From an uncultured Bacteroidota bacterium (GTDB taxonomy: Bacteria; Bacteroidota; Bacteroidia; UBA7662), in assembly GCA_903856555.1 (NCBI GenBank), contig CAIOCC010000057.1, positions 1 through 17,730 of the forward strand: a stretch of DNA of 17,730 nucleotides, given 5' to 3'. This document shows, one piece after another, positions 7,059-15,200 of the stretch. Both the position numbers and the translations under genes were made by a program. How positions within the stretch are numbered: position 1 is the stretch's first letter; every line of letters begins with the position of its first letter. Below the pieces are notes generated by a model that was not told where the DNA came from, did not search any database, and saw only the letters and a program-made list of their open reading frames with translations.

Positions 7059-8983
7059 ACTGTTCCTTCATCCAAAAGCGAATCCGTTTCATCGCAGGAT
7101 TTGCGTTGGCAGGCATGCTGGGGATGGTCCTTGGTTGGAGGCCCGCCCTGGCCCAAAAAACGCAAGGGTCGAATGAATTCAAAGCCCTTTGTTTGGATAC
7201 GGCCCGCCTGCGCTGGGCCTGGACGCAGATCGACACCTTGGAATACGATTCATTGGTCCTGGTTCCGTTGATGATGGGGACCGTTTCGGGACCTGAAAGC
7301 AGTCGCCTGCACACCGGAGGGGAGGGATACCCGTGGGTGCCCCTTGCATGGTCTCCCAAAACCGCCCGTGATCGATGGTGGGGGCCTTGGCCCGGTTCGA
7401 TGGATGCCGACCAAGAACTAAAAATCCCGACTCATCCCAAGCCGTGGACCCGACTGGCCTTTGGGGCTGGCGGTAACAATTTACAAACCCTGGGGTTGGA
7501 GCACCATCAACGATTGGGTCCCGGACTGCGCGCCGGTGCTCGCTTTCGATCGCTCACCCACGATGGATTTTTGCAGCGCTCCGGGGGGAAATCCCGTGCG
7601 ACGGATCTGTACGCGGGCGGTACCCTTGCTCCGGGTCGGCATTTTGTTTGGCTGGAAGGGCGAATCATGGGGTTGGATTGGAACGAAAATGGAGGGGTCT
7701 CCTCCACCACTGCTCCGCTGTCGGCGGGATACAATCCCCTGAACCTGGGGGTGCGCTTAGGCGATGCCGCCTCCCAAAACGGAATGCAGCGATGGAGCTT
7801 GCGCAACGATTTCAAATACAACAACGGCTGGCAGGCCTTTCATCGCATGGGTTTCGAGACCCTACGTTGGGGTTTCCGGGACGGACGGGTAGGCCAAAAT
7901 CTAGGTTTTTATACCAACCCCGGCGCCTTGCGTGATAGCAGTTCGGCGTCCGATAGCACCGCTTTGCGGCAATGGAGTCAGGAACTGGGGCTATCTCGTA
8001 ACACAACGTGGGGAACCCTGCAGGTGGCGCTCACCTGGTCGCATTGGCGATACTACAGCGGCACCACCCAGCCCAACGAACCTAGCAACGGGCCTGCGGC
8101 CGTGGATCGACGAGACCAGGGTCTGACCATGCAAGCATCCTGGGCCTTCCCCGGGGGGAGCACATTGCGCATGGAGCAGGGACTCTATCATGGGTTTTTG
8201 GGATTGGCATCGCGCTTGGAATGGGAGATCCTACCCCAACAAAAACGGGCTTGGTTGCCAACCCGAACCCTATGGTCGGCTTGGGTTGAACCCCCGTCGT
8301 ACCGACAACGCCTGCTGCAAACCAACGCCTTGTCTTGGGACGTTGCCGAACGACCCTCCACCCGCGGGATGAACCTTCTCACAACCTGGGAACCGAGTAT
8401 GGCGGGCAGCCACCACTGGTCTTTGAACGGCGGGGTGGCCTGGAATCTCAACGGACTGGGCGATGATTCATCCAACAGCGATGGGAAAGCACTGCTTATG
8501 CAAAGCCAACCCGGCCCGGTGGCCTACGCACGTCTCGAATTGAGGGGCCGTTGGTACAATCGGCGCAGCGAACAAGGCTGGCATTGGAAATACCAACATC
8601 TGCTTCAATGGAGCAGCGACCCCACCTGGATAGCAGTTCCCCTGTGGTCCATGGAGGATTGTTTTTATTACCAACGCAAAACCTCCAAAGGCTGGTCTTG
8701 GGTCGGAGGGCTGGCACTGCGTTGGATGAGCGCCTTCAACGGCCCGGATTACCGACCCGAATTGGGCTTGTGGACCCTAAGTACCGCAGGGGCCCGTGGA
8801 CAGGTTGGGGCCTATCCCTGGGTGGACTTGCTGGCCGGGATCAAAGTTCGCCAAACCCTCCTCTTCGTGCGGTGGGAACATGCCAACCTGGGTTGGCCTA
8901 ACAGTGTTGGTCAATGGGTTCCGGGCTATCCCGTGGGGGATCGACGTTTGCGCCTCGGGGTGGATTGGACTTTCTGGGACTAG
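7040..8983 (+). CDS. Putative outer-membrane beta-barrel protein (porin-like)
   Basis: A 647-residue protein with a signal peptide: basic QKRIR, a hydrophobic stretch from about 16 to 31, and cleavage after PALA near residue 38. The mature chain is rich in Trp, Gly, Ser, Arg and Tyr, with alternating hydrophobic/polar strands separated by short turns, ending in VDWTFWD with aromatic residues near the C-terminus, as in barrel proteins inserted by BamA. Size and style resemble the Bacteroidota 'putative porin' family, but I do not see a decisive motif, so the family name is tentative. Substrate unknown. The ATG lies within the last codons of lpxK (19-nt overlap), so it is probably co-expressed. 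The gene converges on the AsnB-like gene with 39 bp between stops. Confidence 0.75.
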   Translation: MQGAPINCSFIQKRIRFIAGFALAGMLGMVLGWRPALAQKTQGSNEFKALCLDTARLRWAWTQIDTLEYDSLVLVPLMMGTVSGPESSRLHTGGEGYPWVPLAWSPKTARDRWWGPWPGSMDADQELKIPTHPKPWTRLAFGAGGNNLQTLGLEHHQRLGPGLRAGARFRSLTHDGFLQRSGGKSRATDLYAGGTLAPGRHFVWLEGRIMGLDWNENGGVSSTTAPLSAGYNPLNLGVRLGDAASQNGMQRWSLRNDFKYNNGWQAFHRMGFETLRWGFRDGRVGQNLGFYTNPGALRDSSSASDSTALRQWSQELGLSRNTTWGTLQVALTWSHWRYYSGTTQPNEPSNGPAAVDRRDQGLTMQASWAFPGGSTLRMEQGLYHGFLGLASRLEWEILPQQKRAWLPTRTLWSAWVEPPSYRQRLLQTNALSWDVAERPSTRGMNLLTTWEPSMAGSHHWSLNGGVAWNLNGLGDDSSNSDGKALLMQSQPGPVAYARLELRGRWYNRRSEQGWHWKYQHLLQWSSDPTWIAVPLWSMEDCFYYQRKTSKGWSWVGGLALRWMSAFNGPDYRPELGLWTLSTAGARGQVGAYPWVDLLAGIKVRQTLLFVRWEHANLGWPNSVGQWVPGYPVGDRRLRLGVDWTFWD

Positions 8984-9007
8984 GACCAACGATTCTTTCC
9001 CGCTGGG

Positions 9008-9033
9008 AGGCCCTTGGGGTGCCTAGGTTTTTT
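9008..9033 (+). terminator. Possible intrinsic terminator after the porin-like gene
   Basis: A short imperfect hairpin (AGGC paired with GCCT, with one mismatch and a small loop; 9008-9024) is followed three bases later by six Ts (9028-9033). It is correctly placed after the stop codon at 8983. The T run also encodes lysines of the convergent gene's KKKQK tail, so the match could be fortuitous. Confidence 0.3.
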
Positions 9034-10321
9034 GTTTCTTCTTGCGGGCCGCTGGAAACAAAATATTGTTAAGAATAAGACGATAACCCGGCGAATTCGG
9101 ATACATGCTCAGTTCGGTGGGGGGCTCCCCGACCAGATGTTGGTAATCTTCGGGGTCGTGACCCCCAAAAAAGGTCCAGGTGCCTTTGCCAAAATTGCCA
9201 TGAATGTAGCGGGCCTCGTTCAGGGATTTGGATTCGCCCATGACCAGGACTTCGGGCTTGATCAAATCTTTGTTAAAAGCCGTGGTTTGACCCATAAATC
9301 CTTTGATCAAACGAGTATGGTTTTGGCAAAGCATGGTGGGCACCACATCCCATTTGGCTGAGAAATCAAAGATCGTGAAAAAATCCTCGGTCTCGGGGAC
9401 CATCCCCCGGGTTGTGGTCACATCAATATTCGAGAACTCGTATTCCAAAGGATTGGGTGTCAGGGTGAAATTCCGAAAAGCAAAGCAAGCATCGTCGTTG
9501 AGCTTGTCCTGGGCCAACGGATCGGAGGGATCCCCATCGTACATGGTTTCGCAGATATCCAGGCCCAAAGCCGCCAATGCGATATCGTAGGAATCGGTGG
9601 CCGAACACATCGCAAACAAAAAACCACCGCCGGCCACAAATTCACGAATCCGTTGAGCAACCGCCGACTTGAGAGCCGAGACTTTGGCAAAACCCCTGCT
9701 CTGGGCCAGTCGTTCGGCCTCCTCAACCTCGGCTTGGTACCAAGCAGCGTTTCGGTAGGCAAAATAAAAACGGCCGTACTGCCCCGTAAAATCCTCGTGG
9801 TGAAGATGCAACCAATCGTACATGGGGAGCTGGCCGTCCAGGACCTGGGGATCGTACACCTTGTCGTAAGGAATTTCAGCATAGGTCAGGGCCATGGTCA
9901 CCGCATCGTCCCAAGGCTGTTTGGTGGGAGGGGTGTAGATGGCGATCCGGGGGGCTTTTTCGAGTTTGACCACCTCCATATTAACAGCAGGGTCGGCCAC
10001 TTCTTGAAGGAGTCCGGTATAGGTATTCTCGGCGAGGACTTCGTAGGTCACCCCCCTCAATCGACATTCGGCTTCGAGGGCCTGAATTTGCGGCATGGCA
10101 AAACTCCCGCCGCGGTAATTCAGCAACCACTGAGCATCCATGCCGCGGCTGATGGCCCAGTAGGCAATCCCGTAGGCTTTGAGATGATCCCTTTGGTTCT
10201 GGTCCATGGGAATCAGCAAACGGGCCGCCTGGGTAGACCACAGGGTGGTCCAGGCCATCAGAACCCCCAAAAGGAGAACCCGCACACCCTGGTTTTGAAA
10301 TAGTTGGTTATTTGCCTTCAC
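9023..10321 (-). CDS. Conserved secreted Bacteroidota protein, commonly labelled 'asparagine synthetase B'
   Basis: A 432-residue protein with a signal peptide (cleavage near residue 32, TQA). It closely resembles, from memory, a very conserved Bacteroidota family that databases call 'asparagine synthetase B'. Hallmarks are LLIPMDQNQRDHLKAYGI (35-52), NYRGGSF, HLHHEDFTGQYG (172-183), GGGFLFAMCSATD (231-243, Cys239 placed like an elbow nucleophile), SNIDVTTTRG and FFGGHDPEDYQH near the C-terminus, with the lysine-rich tail. I see neither an ATP-pyrophosphatase domain nor an N-terminal glutaminase Cys, and it is exported, so asparagine synthesis is not credible. The GGGFL..C context suggests a class I amidotransferase-like fold, which is an inference. 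Starts with GTG, overlapping the upstream gene by 14 nt. Last gene of a four-gene operon; probably periplasmic. Confidence 0.85.
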   Translation of the reverse strand: MKANNQLFQNQGVRVLLLGVLMAWTTLWSTQAARLLIPMDQNQRDHLKAYGIAYWAISRGMDAQWLLNYRGGSFAMPQIQALEAECRLRGVTYEVLAENTYTGLLQEVADPAVNMEVVKLEKAPRIAIYTPPTKQPWDDAVTMALTYAEIPYDKVYDPQVLDGQLPMYDWLHLHHEDFTGQYGRFYFAYRNAAWYQAEVEEAERLAQSRGFAKVSALKSAVAQRIREFVAGGGFLFAMCSATDSYDIALAALGLDICETMYDGDPSDPLAQDKLNDDACFAFRNFTLTPNPLEYEFSNIDVTTTRGMVPETEDFFTIFDFSAKWDVVPTMLCQNHTRLIKGFMGQTTAFNKDLIKPEVLVMGESKSLNEARYIHGNFGKGTWTFFGGHDPEDYQHLVGEPPTELSMYPNSPGYRLILNNILFPAARKKKQKT

Positions 10322-11744
10322 CCCTCAAAATTATCAAAAAGGTATAAATTAAAATCTTGAAGTCCACCAACAAAGAACGATTCTCCACATAAACCAAATC
10401 GTAGCGGAGTCGCTGTATCATTTGTTCCACATTCTCAGCGTATCCATAACGAACCTGGCCCCAAGATGTCAGGCCTGGCTTGATTCGCAACAAATGCCGG
10501 TAATGAGGGGCCCGGCTAACAATTTGATCAATGTAGAATTTGCGCTCCGGGCGGGGGCCTACCAAGGACATATCCCCTACCAACACATTCCAAAACTGTG
10601 GGAGTTCATCCAATCGCCATTTGCGCATGACCCGCCCCCACGGGGTGATCCGGGGGTCATCCACCGAAGAAAGTTGGGGGCCATCCACCTCCGCATGTTG
10701 GCGCATGGATCGAAATTTGAGAATCCAAAAGCGACGGCCCTTGAGTCCGATTCGCTCTTGACGATAGAGAACAGGGCCGGGAGAATCCAGGCGAACCCGC
10801 AACATACAGTACAGCATTAATGGAGAAAGCAAGACCAAGGCCACCAAGGCCAGAGCCTTGTCCATCAAGACTTTGATGGTGGTTTGCCAGGCGGGCATGA
10901 CCTCAGGTCGCACCTCAATGAGGACGGCACCCAGGATTTGTTGCATTTTTACTTTTCCGAGTAACAAATCATACATCACGGGAACCATTTTGAGGATCAC
11001 CGGCTCGCTGCGCAGGGCTTGAAGGACGCCGGTCAGATGTTCCCTATCTTCGGGCTCGGCCGCCAACAGCACTTCTTCGACTTCCAATCGCTGCACCAAG
11101 TCGGCCACCGCATCCGCGCCTCCCAAGCAGCGCAGGGTAGGCAAATCCGGATAGGTTACCGACGTCAGGCGTTCGTTTTGATGACCGTTAAGAGAGACAA
11201 AACCGAGAATCTCGTTGGCCTTGGGGGCTCCGGGATTTTGATGCAGTTCTTCGTAGAGCTGCAAAGCCACCGGGCCCGAGCCCACCAACAAGGTTTTGAA
11301 GCGAATGCGTCCCGAGCGCAATCGTTGCGACAAGCGCGTCAGAAGAAAGAGGCGAATCGGTAGGCCCAAACCCAGGTGCCAAGCCCAAAAAACCAGGACA
11401 GCCTGCAGGGAAAAAGCTTCGGAAGGAGCCTGATCATCCCAAAGCAGTGCAAACGACAAGAGCACGGTTCCCAGAAGGACCGCCAACAACATGCGCCCCG
11501 TTTCGTTGAGCCGGGATTTGCGGTATATATCCTGGTAGGAGCCGGACAAGGCATAAACCAGGACCCAAAACCAAGGCAAGGTGAGCACACCCGTCAAACC
11601 CTGCAATCCATGCTCAAAACTCAAAGCCCAGGAATCCCCAGGCAAAGAAGACTGTCGATAGCCAAAAAACAAAATCCAGGCTAGGCAGCTTGCGCACCAA
11701 TCGCCCAAGATGAGCATCAGCATATCCCAGCGCCTTCGGTTCAT
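10308..11744 (-). CDS. Polyprenyl glycosylphosphotransferase (exopolysaccharide initiating type)
   Basis: A 478-residue membrane protein of the PHPT/WbaP/WcaJ superfamily, which transfers a hexose-1-phosphate from a nucleotide sugar to undecaprenyl phosphate, starting polysaccharide or glycan assembly. Order: four hydrophobic segments in the first ~135 residues; a Rossmann-like domain (KTLLVGSGPVA at about 150 onward, EVEEVLLAAEPED); a further membrane helix (MDKALALVALVLLSPLMLY); then the catalytic bacterial sugar transferase domain with DSPGPVLYRQERIG, FRSMR, RKWRLDELPQFWNVL, GDMSLVGPRPE and KPGLTSWGQVRYGY. All signature blocks are present. Sugar specificity cannot be read from sequence. 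Start ATG 11744 overlaps the lipoprotein stop as ATGA. No glycosyltransferases, flippase or polymerase genes are in the window, so it is separated from any complete polysaccharide cluster. Confidence 0.95.
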   Translation of the reverse strand: MNRRRWDMLMLILGDWCASCLAWILFFGYRQSSLPGDSWALSFEHGLQGLTGVLTLPWFWVLVYALSGSYQDIYRKSRLNETGRMLLAVLLGTVLLSFALLWDDQAPSEAFSLQAVLVFWAWHLGLGLPIRLFLLTRLSQRLRSGRIRFKTLLVGSGPVALQLYEELHQNPGAPKANEILGFVSLNGHQNERLTSVTYPDLPTLRCLGGADAVADLVQRLEVEEVLLAAEPEDREHLTGVLQALRSEPVILKMVPVMYDLLLGKVKMQQILGAVLIEVRPEVMPAWQTTIKVLMDKALALVALVLLSPLMLYCMLRVRLDSPGPVLYRQERIGLKGRRFWILKFRSMRQHAEVDGPQLSSVDDPRITPWGRVMRKWRLDELPQFWNVLVGDMSLVGPRPERKFYIDQIVSRAPHYRHLLRIKPGLTSWGQVRYGYAENVEQMIQRLRYDLVYVENRSLLVDFKILIYTFLIILRGEGK

Positions 11745-12601
11745 TGCAACAATTTGAGGTTATCCACCCAAACACGACTGGTAACGGTTGACCCGCTTGG
11801 GTGCAATGGACGAAGCAGAACCCGGTAACGAGCCCCGTTGACTACACCTAAATAAGGCGAAAAGTTGATGTACTGCTTGGACCAAAGGGCCGTGGGCGCC
11901 AACTCGACAATCCAGAGGGGATCGCTGATATCCGAACCCAATTGGCTCTGCAGACCCACCTGCAACGGCACATTGTTACGGTAATTGAGTTCCAAGAAAC
12001 AAGGCTTCCCTGCGGTGAGCCCAAATTGATCAATGCTCTCGGCCACCAGGTACGGCGCCCTTTGATCCACCGCCATATACAACGAAGAAAGTCCCTCAAA
12101 AACCGAATCCGCCCGGTTTTCTCGAAGCAGGACGGTATCCGAACCACTGCGGGCCCGCAGTCCAAATCCCAGATTATCAAAGTCTTCCAACCAAACATAT
12201 CGCACCGTGCTGCGGTACGATGTGCGGGGCCTGAGGGTATCCGTCCGACCACGGTAGAGATCCACCACGGTATCCCAAGGAACAAAGAACGGATAGGCCG
12301 CACGGGTCGCTGATATACCGTTGAGCAAAATCCCCGCATTGAACTGCAATCGGACGGTCCCTTCGCGAAGCAACGGTATGGTCGCCGGGAGCGGGTAGGC
12401 TCCCTGAAGATCCCCGTCGATGTACAACCAAACATCCTTGACGCGGGCCGAAAGGGTGCCCTGGGTTTGGGGGGTGCCTACGACCTGCACCGTATCCACA
12501 TGAAGGTAGGCCGGGACCCCTTGGTCCTTGGCATACCAACCGCAACTTTGGAGCAGAAAAAGGGATATCGCCCAAAGGCCGACCCCAAGGCTACGACGCA
12601 T
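11741..12601 (-). CDS. Lipoprotein with PEGA-like and beta-sandwich regions
   Basis: A 286-residue predicted lipoprotein. The signal has basic RR, a hydrophobic core and lipobox LQSC (Cys20). Residues about 35-115 include DVWLYIDGDLQGAYPLP followed by LLREGTVRLQFNAGI and GISATRAAYPF, resembling the surface-exposed PEGA-like domain and a conserved Bacteroidota family I recall beside Gfo/Idh/MocA genes. The C-terminal part (about 130-286) reads like a jelly-roll beta-sandwich (YVWLEDFDN..., ending RVWVDNLKLLQ), as in carbohydrate-binding modules. Function unknown; a role at the envelope with the neighbouring sugar enzymes is inferred. The start is ATG 12601, overlapping the dehydrogenase by 11 nt; a TTG two codons upstream is less likely. 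The stop overlaps the next start (ATGA). Lies in the middle of a four-gene operon. Confidence 0.8.
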   Translation of the reverse strand: MRRSLGVGLWAISLFLLQSCGWYAKDQGVPAYLHVDTVQVVGTPQTQGTLSARVKDVWLYIDGDLQGAYPLPATIPLLREGTVRLQFNAGILLNGISATRAAYPFFVPWDTVVDLYRGRTDTLRPRTSYRSTVRYVWLEDFDNLGFGLRARSGSDTVLLRENRADSVFEGLSSLYMAVDQRAPYLVAESIDQFGLTAGKPCFLELNYRNNVPLQVGLQSQLGSDISDPLWIVELAPTALWSKQYINFSPYLGVVNGARYRVLLRPLHPSGSTVTSRVWVDNLKLLQ

Positions 12602-13592
12602 TGGCAATTTTGTCCAGAATCATATTGGCAACCCGCAGGGCTTGGTAACCCTCTTCGATACTAACGGCTTCTTTGGTGTTTTGTTGGATGCAACGTCCAA
12701 AGGCATCCAATTCATCGCGGATGGCGTTACCAACCGGGGGTTCGCTTCGTTCAACGGCCATGTAACGCGGAGCCTTTTCGGGACCCAGTCCCAATTCGAT
12801 CCAGTTGGATCCCTCACCGGGTTGGTCTTGCAATTCGATCATTTCCAACTTTTTGTCCAAAAAATCCAAGGAGAGGTAGGCGTTGTTTTGAAAAATACGC
12901 ATCTTGCGCATGGCCTTGAGGCTGATTCGACTGGCTGTCAAATTGGCGACGGTTCCGTTGTGAAATTCCAAACGGGCATTGGCAATATCCGGGGTGGATG
13001 AAACCACCGAGACCCCACTGGCTTTGACATCTCGCACCTCAGAGCGCACCATCGCCAAAACCAGGTCGATATCGTGAATCATCAAATCCAGAACAATGGA
13101 TACATCGGTACCGCGGGGGTTGTAGGAAGCCAAACGATGGGCTTCAATAAAGCGAGGCGCCAGGCCCATAGCGGCGGCCCGGGTGTAGACAGGATTAAAG
13201 CGTTCGACGTGCCCCACCTGCGCCTTGACCCCGGCCTCGCGGGCCATGTTGAGCATTTCAAGGGCCTGAGCCGGGGTGCCGGCCAGCGGCTTTTCGATGA
13301 ACAAATGCTTGAGGCGACGCAGGGCCATCAAAGCCAAATCGTAATGCGAAAGGGTGGGGGCCACAATATCCACGGCATCCACCAGGTCCATCAAAGGTTC
13401 GGGCTGATCAAAGCCAGGGACCCCAAAGACCTCGACTGCCTTGGCCAAGGCCAAAGGATCTGGGTCGTAGACCCCCACCACGTGGAACCGCTCCGGCAAT
13501 TCGAGCAGGCATTTGAGATGAATTTTGCCGAGGTGCCCAGCCCCCAGAAGGGCCACGCGAACCGGGGGTACCGAAAGAGGCTCTGTATGCAT
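12591..13592 (-). CDS. Gfo/Idh/MocA family NAD(P)-dependent oxidoreductase
   Basis: A 333-residue protein of normal length for the family, which oxidises or reduces sugars, sugar acids or related cyclic compounds with NAD(P). The N-terminal Rossmann fold carries GAGHLG (17-22) followed by KIHL. The EKP motif is at 100-102, and VLDLMIHDIDL carries the catalytic-type Asp169 and His173. The C-terminal alpha/beta domain begins around 130. Substrate is not determinable, but the position at the head of an operon with a lipoprotein and a glycosylphosphotransferase suggests nucleotide-sugar or envelope-sugar chemistry. ATG 13592 is chosen because it sits eight bases after a perfect -7 promoter box (13601-13608) and aligns with the family N-terminus; the longer open frame starts inside the promoter region. 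Divergent from pcm, with 37 bp between starts. Confidence 0.93.
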   Translation of the reverse strand: MHTEPLSVPPVRVALLGAGHLGKIHLKCLLELPERFHVVGVYDPDPLALAKAVEVFGVPGFDQPEPLMDLVDAVDIVAPTLSHYDLALMALRRLKHLFIEKPLAGTPAQALEMLNMAREAGVKAQVGHVERFNPVYTRAAAMGLAPRFIEAHRLASYNPRGTDVSIVLDLMIHDIDLVLAMVRSEVRDVKASGVSVVSSTPDIANARLEFHNGTVANLTASRISLKAMRKMRIFQNNAYLSLDFLDKKLEMIELQDQPGEGSNWIELGLGPEKAPRYMAVERSEPPVGNAIRDELDAFGRCIQQNTKEAVSIEEGYQALRVANMILDKIANAS

Positions 13593-13600
13593 GATTGTGA

Positions 13601-13608
13601 CAAACTTA
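13601..13608 (-). promoter_or_regulatory. Putative -7 promoter box for the four-gene envelope operon
   Basis: On the minus strand the bases read TAAGTTTG, a perfect TAnnTTTG match, eight bases before the dehydrogenase ATG. The predicted transcript would have a leader of only about 3-5 nt. I see no TTG -33 element at the right distance, so this rests on the -7 box alone. Confidence 0.45.
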
Positions 13609-13629
13609 AAGCCTGCACCCTGTAAATTT

Positions 13630-14313
13630 ATGCCTTCTATGCCTCCACTCACCGCCCTATCGCTACGGGATACCCCCCGTCACCAGGGTATGCGCAGGCA
13701 ACTCATCGAAGAACTCAAATCCAAAGGCATCGCCGACCCGGCCGTTCTGCAGGCCATGTGGGAGGTCCCACGTCATTTTTTCCTGGACCATGCCCTCAGC
13801 GAAATGGCCTACCAGGACAAGGCCATGCCCATTGGAGAAGGCCAGACCATCTCTCAGCCGTACACCGTGGCCTTTCAGAGCAGCCTCCTGGAAGTCGCCC
13901 CCCACCTCAAAGTTTTGGAAATTGGCACCGGCTCGGGGTACCAGGCCGCTGTCTTGGACCGAATGGGCGCCCGGGTCTACAGCATCGAAACCATCAAGCC
14001 CCTGCATCAGCCTGCGCAATCGTTGTTAAAACACTTGAATTGCCGCGCCAAACTCTTTGTGGGGGATGGCAGTCTGGGCCTTCCCTCCTTTGCCCCCTTT
14101 GATCGTATTCTGGTCACGGCCGCCTCCCCAAGTGTTCCATCCGCCCTCCAAAATCAACTCAAAGTGGGGGGGTATCTGGTGATCCCGGTGGGGACGCTCG
14201 AAGAACAAACCATGCTCAAAATCACCCGACTTTCGGAAGGGGAATTCAGCACCCAGTCCTACCCCGGCTTTCGATTCGTGCCCCTGACAGGGGCCGAGGG
14301 CTGGTCCCGCTAG
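13630..14313 (+). CDS. pcm: Protein-L-isoaspartate O-methyltransferase
   Basis: A 227-residue cytoplasmic SAM-dependent methyltransferase that methylates L-isoaspartyl residues in damaged proteins, starting their repair. Seen: RHFFLDHA and MAYQDKAMPIGEGQTISQPY, the family's substrate-binding block, with PYTVAF; SAM motif I VLEIGTGSGY (95-104); FDRILVTAASPSVPSAL (post-motif II block) and LKVGGYLVIPVG. All family blocks are present. Start at ATG 13630; ATG 13639, three codons on, is also possible. A near-match -7 box (TAAATTTA, 13623-13630) overlaps the first ATG, which favours the second if that box is real. Divergent from the dehydrogenase operon (37 bp) and convergent with smpB, with only 2 bp between stop codons. 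Confidence 0.95.
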   Translation: MPSMPPLTALSLRDTPRHQGMRRQLIEELKSKGIADPAVLQAMWEVPRHFFLDHALSEMAYQDKAMPIGEGQTISQPYTVAFQSSLLEVAPHLKVLEIGTGSGYQAAVLDRMGARVYSIETIKPLHQPAQSLLKHLNCRAKLFVGDGSLGLPSFAPFDRILVTAASPSVPSALQNQLKVGGYLVIPVGTLEEQTMLKITRLSEGEFSTQSYPGFRFVPLTGAEGWSR

Positions 14314-14315
14314 GG

Positions 14316-14786
14316 TTACCGTTCGGTTTCCCTTTGCTGGTCCCGGTCCAGGTCTTTTTCTTTGAGGGCCTGGCGCTTATCGTGGGATTTGCGACCTCGG
14401 GCCAATCCCAATTCCAACTTGGCCCAACCCCTTTCGCTAAAAAACAAACGCAAAGGAATCAGGGCCAATCCTTTTTCGGTGATGCGGTGATGGATTTTTC
14501 GGAGCTCGGCTTTGTTGAGCAATAGAAGGCGATCGCGCCAAGGCTCGTGGTTTAGGTACGAAGCCTGGGCATACGCCGCAATATGCATCTTGCGCACCAA
14601 GAGTTGGGGGCCGTCAAAGACAGCATAGGAATCGCCCAACCCAGCCTTGCCATCGCGTAGGCTCTTGATTTCCGAGCCTGTCAGCACGATTCCCGCTTCA
14701 AAGCGCAACAAGATCTCGTAATCGTGCTGGGCTTTGCGGTTGATGATCTCCGGTGTTACGGGTTTGGATTTGGGGGCCGGGCTCAT
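14316..14786 (-). CDS. smpB: SsrA-binding protein SmpB
   Basis: A 156-residue protein, the usual length. SmpB binds tmRNA and brings it to stalled ribosomes for trans-translation. Diagnostic blocks: INRKAQHDYEI, AGIVLTGSEIKSLR, SYAVF, HIAAY, LLLLNKAELRKI and LARGRKSHDKRQALKEKD, followed by the basic/acidic tail that inserts into the ribosomal A site. The tmRNA gene itself is not in the window. The start ATG overlaps the thioesterase stop (ATGA), indicating translational coupling. It is the last gene of a likely regulator-thioesterase-smpB operon, and it ends 2 bp from the convergent pcm stop. Confidence 0.97.
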   Translation of the reverse strand: MSPAPKSKPVTPEIINRKAQHDYEILLRFEAGIVLTGSEIKSLRDGKAGLGDSYAVFDGPQLLVRKMHIAAYAQASYLNHEPWRDRLLLLNKAELRKIHHRITEKGLALIPLRLFFSERGWAKLELGLARGRKSHDKRQALKEKDLDRDQQRETER

Positions 14787-15184
14787 AGCGTATCGCGCAA
14801 TCGGTCAAAGCGTTGTTGAAGTAGCCCTCGGTCCAGAACCTTTTGGCTGCAGGTACCGGTCGCCAGTAAACGCCCGCTGGCCAAAGCCTCCCAGGAGCAT
14901 AACACATCGTTGCCATTGCAGGCCTCCAGCGTTGCGATGACATCCACCCTTTGACCCATCAGAGCCGGCGCCTTGTGTTCAATAGTCAAGCCGTTACCGA
15001 TGCCTTCTTCGTGGTCTTCGCGCAGTTTCAAAACAAATTGCCGGCAAGCCCACTCGGCTTCCCTTGCCATGGCAAAGGTCGAACAAACCGGGTGTACTTC
15101 AACACCCCCAAAAGAAGCCGTATCCTCAGGGCCAACCACAAAGGAGGTGACGATTTTTTCCCCCGAAGGGATGTTATTACGCAT
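14783..15184 (-). CDS. Hotdog-fold acyl-CoA thioesterase, FlK-like
   Basis: A 133-residue single hotdog-domain protein. It matches the fluoroacetyl-CoA thioesterase (FlK)-like family: SGEKIVTSFVV start, CSTFAMAREAEWACRQF helix, GLTIEHKAPALMGQRV strand and a final SGRLLATGTCSQKVLDR. The FlK catalytic residues Thr42, Glu50 and His76 line up as T36, E44 and H70 with identical spacing (8 and 26 residues). Most FlK-like bacterial proteins do not meet fluoroacetate, so the natural substrate is probably some other short or toxic acyl-CoA; that is inference. ATG 15184 is chosen because the family starts just before this block; the longer open frame runs into the regulator. It is 16 bp downstream of the regulator gene and overlaps smpB by 4 nt. 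Confidence 0.88.
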   Translation of the reverse strand: MRNNIPSGEKIVTSFVVGPEDTASFGGVEVHPVCSTFAMAREAEWACRQFVLKLREDHEEGIGNGLTIEHKAPALMGQRVDVIATLEACNGNDVLCSWEALASGRLLATGTCSQKVLDRGLLQQRFDRLRDTL

Positions 15185-15200
15185 GGGTCTTGGGGCCGAA

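Noticed and set aside
9653..10303. 216-codon plus-strand open frame
   Set aside because: Antisense shadow of the AsnB-like gene; no domain or signal recognisable.
13525..13629. N-terminal extension of pcm to an upstream alternative start
   Set aside because: The extra 35 residues are Pro/Arg-rich, overlap the divergent dehydrogenase gene and are not part of the methyltransferase family.
14783..15184. Fluoroacetate resistance gene
   Set aside because: The catalytic triad matches FlK, but no fluoroacetate or organofluorine genes are nearby and FlK-like folds are widespread; a general thioesterase is the safer call.
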